A DNA stretch of 46,399 bases, taken from Acidimicrobiaceae bacterium. Lineage in GTDB: Bacteria; Actinomycetota; Acidimicrobiia; Acidimicrobiales; Palsa-688. Both the position numbers and the translations under genes were made by a program. The notes under the pieces were generated by a model, which did no database searches, was not told the DNA's origin, and was given only the letters and a program-made list of their open reading frames with translations. Below, piece after piece: positions 45,848-46,399 of the stretch; position 1 is the stretch's first letter, and each line of letters starts with the position of its first letter. The stretch covers positions 35,664 through 82,062 of the forward strand of contig PMHH01000158.1 of NCBI GenBank assembly GCA_003156595.1. Reading direction: 5' to 3'.

Positions 45848-46399
45848 GCCGCCTCGATGTCCACGCCCACTTCATCCCCGACGGCTACCGCAAAGCCCTG
45901 GAAGAGGCCGGACACGCCAGCCCGGATGGGTTTCCGGCAATCCCGCTCTGGGACCCCGCCGCGTTCCTGCACCCCACTTCGCCGGCCTGTTGGCAGCAGA
46001 CGGCCTTCGGCCGTCCCCGGCCAATGCTGGAGTTCCTCTTCGATACCACCCGAACTGTCGTCGATCTGGTGCTCAACGGCACCGTCGCCCGGCACTCCAA
46101 CATCGAGTGGATCATCCCCCACGCCGGGGCGAGCCTGCCTGTAATCGCCGACCGAGTAGCCCTGTTCTCGTTCCTACTTCCTGACGTAGATACCTCCGTT
46201 GATGTGATGCGCGACCTGAGTCGGCTGCACTATGACCTCGCTGGCACGCCCCTGCCGCGCCAACTGGACGCTCTGCTCAGCATCGCCACGCTCGACCACC
46301 TCCATTACGGGACCGACTATCCCTTCACACCGGAGCTAGCGGTCCGTCAGGTCGCCGACGCCCTCGACGCAGTCAGAGAATCGTCGGGGCTGGCCGACC
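45844..46399 (+). CDS. amidohydrolase-2 family protein, internal segment lost, incomplete at window end
   Basis: The GTG at 45844 overlaps the MarR stop. The protein starts LDVHAHFIPDGYRKALEEAG with the HxH metal motif of ACMSD-like amidohydrolases and decarboxylases. About residue 40 it passes from IPLWDP directly into FLHPTSPACW, then GRPRPMLEFLFDTTRTVVDL, WIIPHAGASLPVIADRVALF, YYDLAGTPLPRQLDA-type sequence (here HYDLAGTPLPRQLDALL) and YGTDYPFTPE. All metal ligands remain, but intact relatives have around 120 more residues between the first strand and HPTSP (barrel strands 2-5). The joint is in frame, so it appears as one open gene, yet the barrel would be incomplete. The frame is still open at the last base. 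Likely decarboxylates or hydrolyses an aromatic-pathway intermediate if functional. Confidence 0.75.
   Translation, partial: MSRLDVHAHFIPDGYRKALEEAGHASPDGFPAIPLWDPAAFLHPTSPACWQQTAFGRPRPMLEFLFDTTRTVVDLVLNGTVARHSNIEWIIPHAGASLPVIADRVALFSFLLPDVDTSVDVMRDLSRLHYDLAGTPLPRQLDALLSIATLDHLHYGTDYPFTPELAVRQVADALDAVRESSGLAD

Noticed and set aside
1-46399. Mobile element, prophage, antiphage island or biosynthetic gene cluster
   Set aside because: No transposase, integrase, phage structural gene, restriction enzyme, NRPS or PKS was found, and no attachment-site repeats were evident around the damaged genes.

Overview
High-GC bacterial chromosome, most likely an actinobacterium and possibly a soil Acidimicrobiia or related deep lineage. 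This rests on gene content and style: many GTG starts, start codons placed right after -10 boxes (leaderless transcripts), DUF2252, paired HTH/Clp_N genes, SnoaL and NmrA proteins, DHA2 exporters and secreted propeller proteins with C-x5-C pairs. No rRNA, tRNA, CRISPR array, insertion sequence or prophage was seen, so the taxonomic call is inference.

Layout. 1-4.5 kb: an AAG microsatellite at the left edge, small membrane and secreted proteins, a zinc-ribbon protein with an unresolved start, a RibD_C reductase and a broken alpha/beta hydrolase. 4.0-8.6 kb: SnoaL/NmrA pair divergent from an AraC regulator, a DHA2 exporter, then an autoregulated HTH/Clp_N pair. 8.7-13.2 kb: several gene stumps, a DUF2252 protein and a TetR/DHA2 divergent pair with repeated operators. 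13.2-15.6 kb: GntR(YtrA)-ABC ATPase-permease operon behind a 28-bp perfect palindrome. 15.7-23.3 kb: secreted seven-repeat propeller, glyoxalase, TauD-like dioxygenase, FKBP lipoprotein, iron-permease-like protein, a third DHA2 exporter, isochorismatase-like protein, lipoprotein. 23.4-33.7 kb: a leftward block of exported proteins: a very large subtilase-fold protease with sedolisin-type active-site residues, a lipoprotein, a glycoside hydrolase, a beta-lactamase-like hydrolase, SixA, and a 938-residue kelch protein with two seven-repeat halves.

33.9-40.2 kb is an acetate/monocarboxylate locus. The leftward arm (LytS-type kinase, LytTR regulator, DUF485 protein, sodium:solute symporter) is damaged: the kinase has an in-frame TAG between its phosphoacceptor and ATPase domains, and the symporter has a one-base frameshift plus a lost central segment. 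The rightward arm (SatP-type transporter and acetyl-CoA synthetase, overlapping by ATGA) is intact. 40.2-46.4 kb holds a DinB protein, a DapB-like reductase and a probable aromatic meta-cleavage cluster: alpha/beta hydrolase divergent from extradiol dioxygenase, FAD hydroxylase, MarR regulator and an amidohydrolase that has lost its middle in frame and runs off the window. An 18-bp palindrome covers the -35 box of the rightward promoter.

A recurring feature is gene decay: at least nine genes are truncated, internally deleted, frameshifted or interrupted, scattered among intact ones. Either this chromosome is shedding genes, or some of the single-base lesions are assembly errors. The internal deletions and C-terminal stumps are harder to explain as errors.
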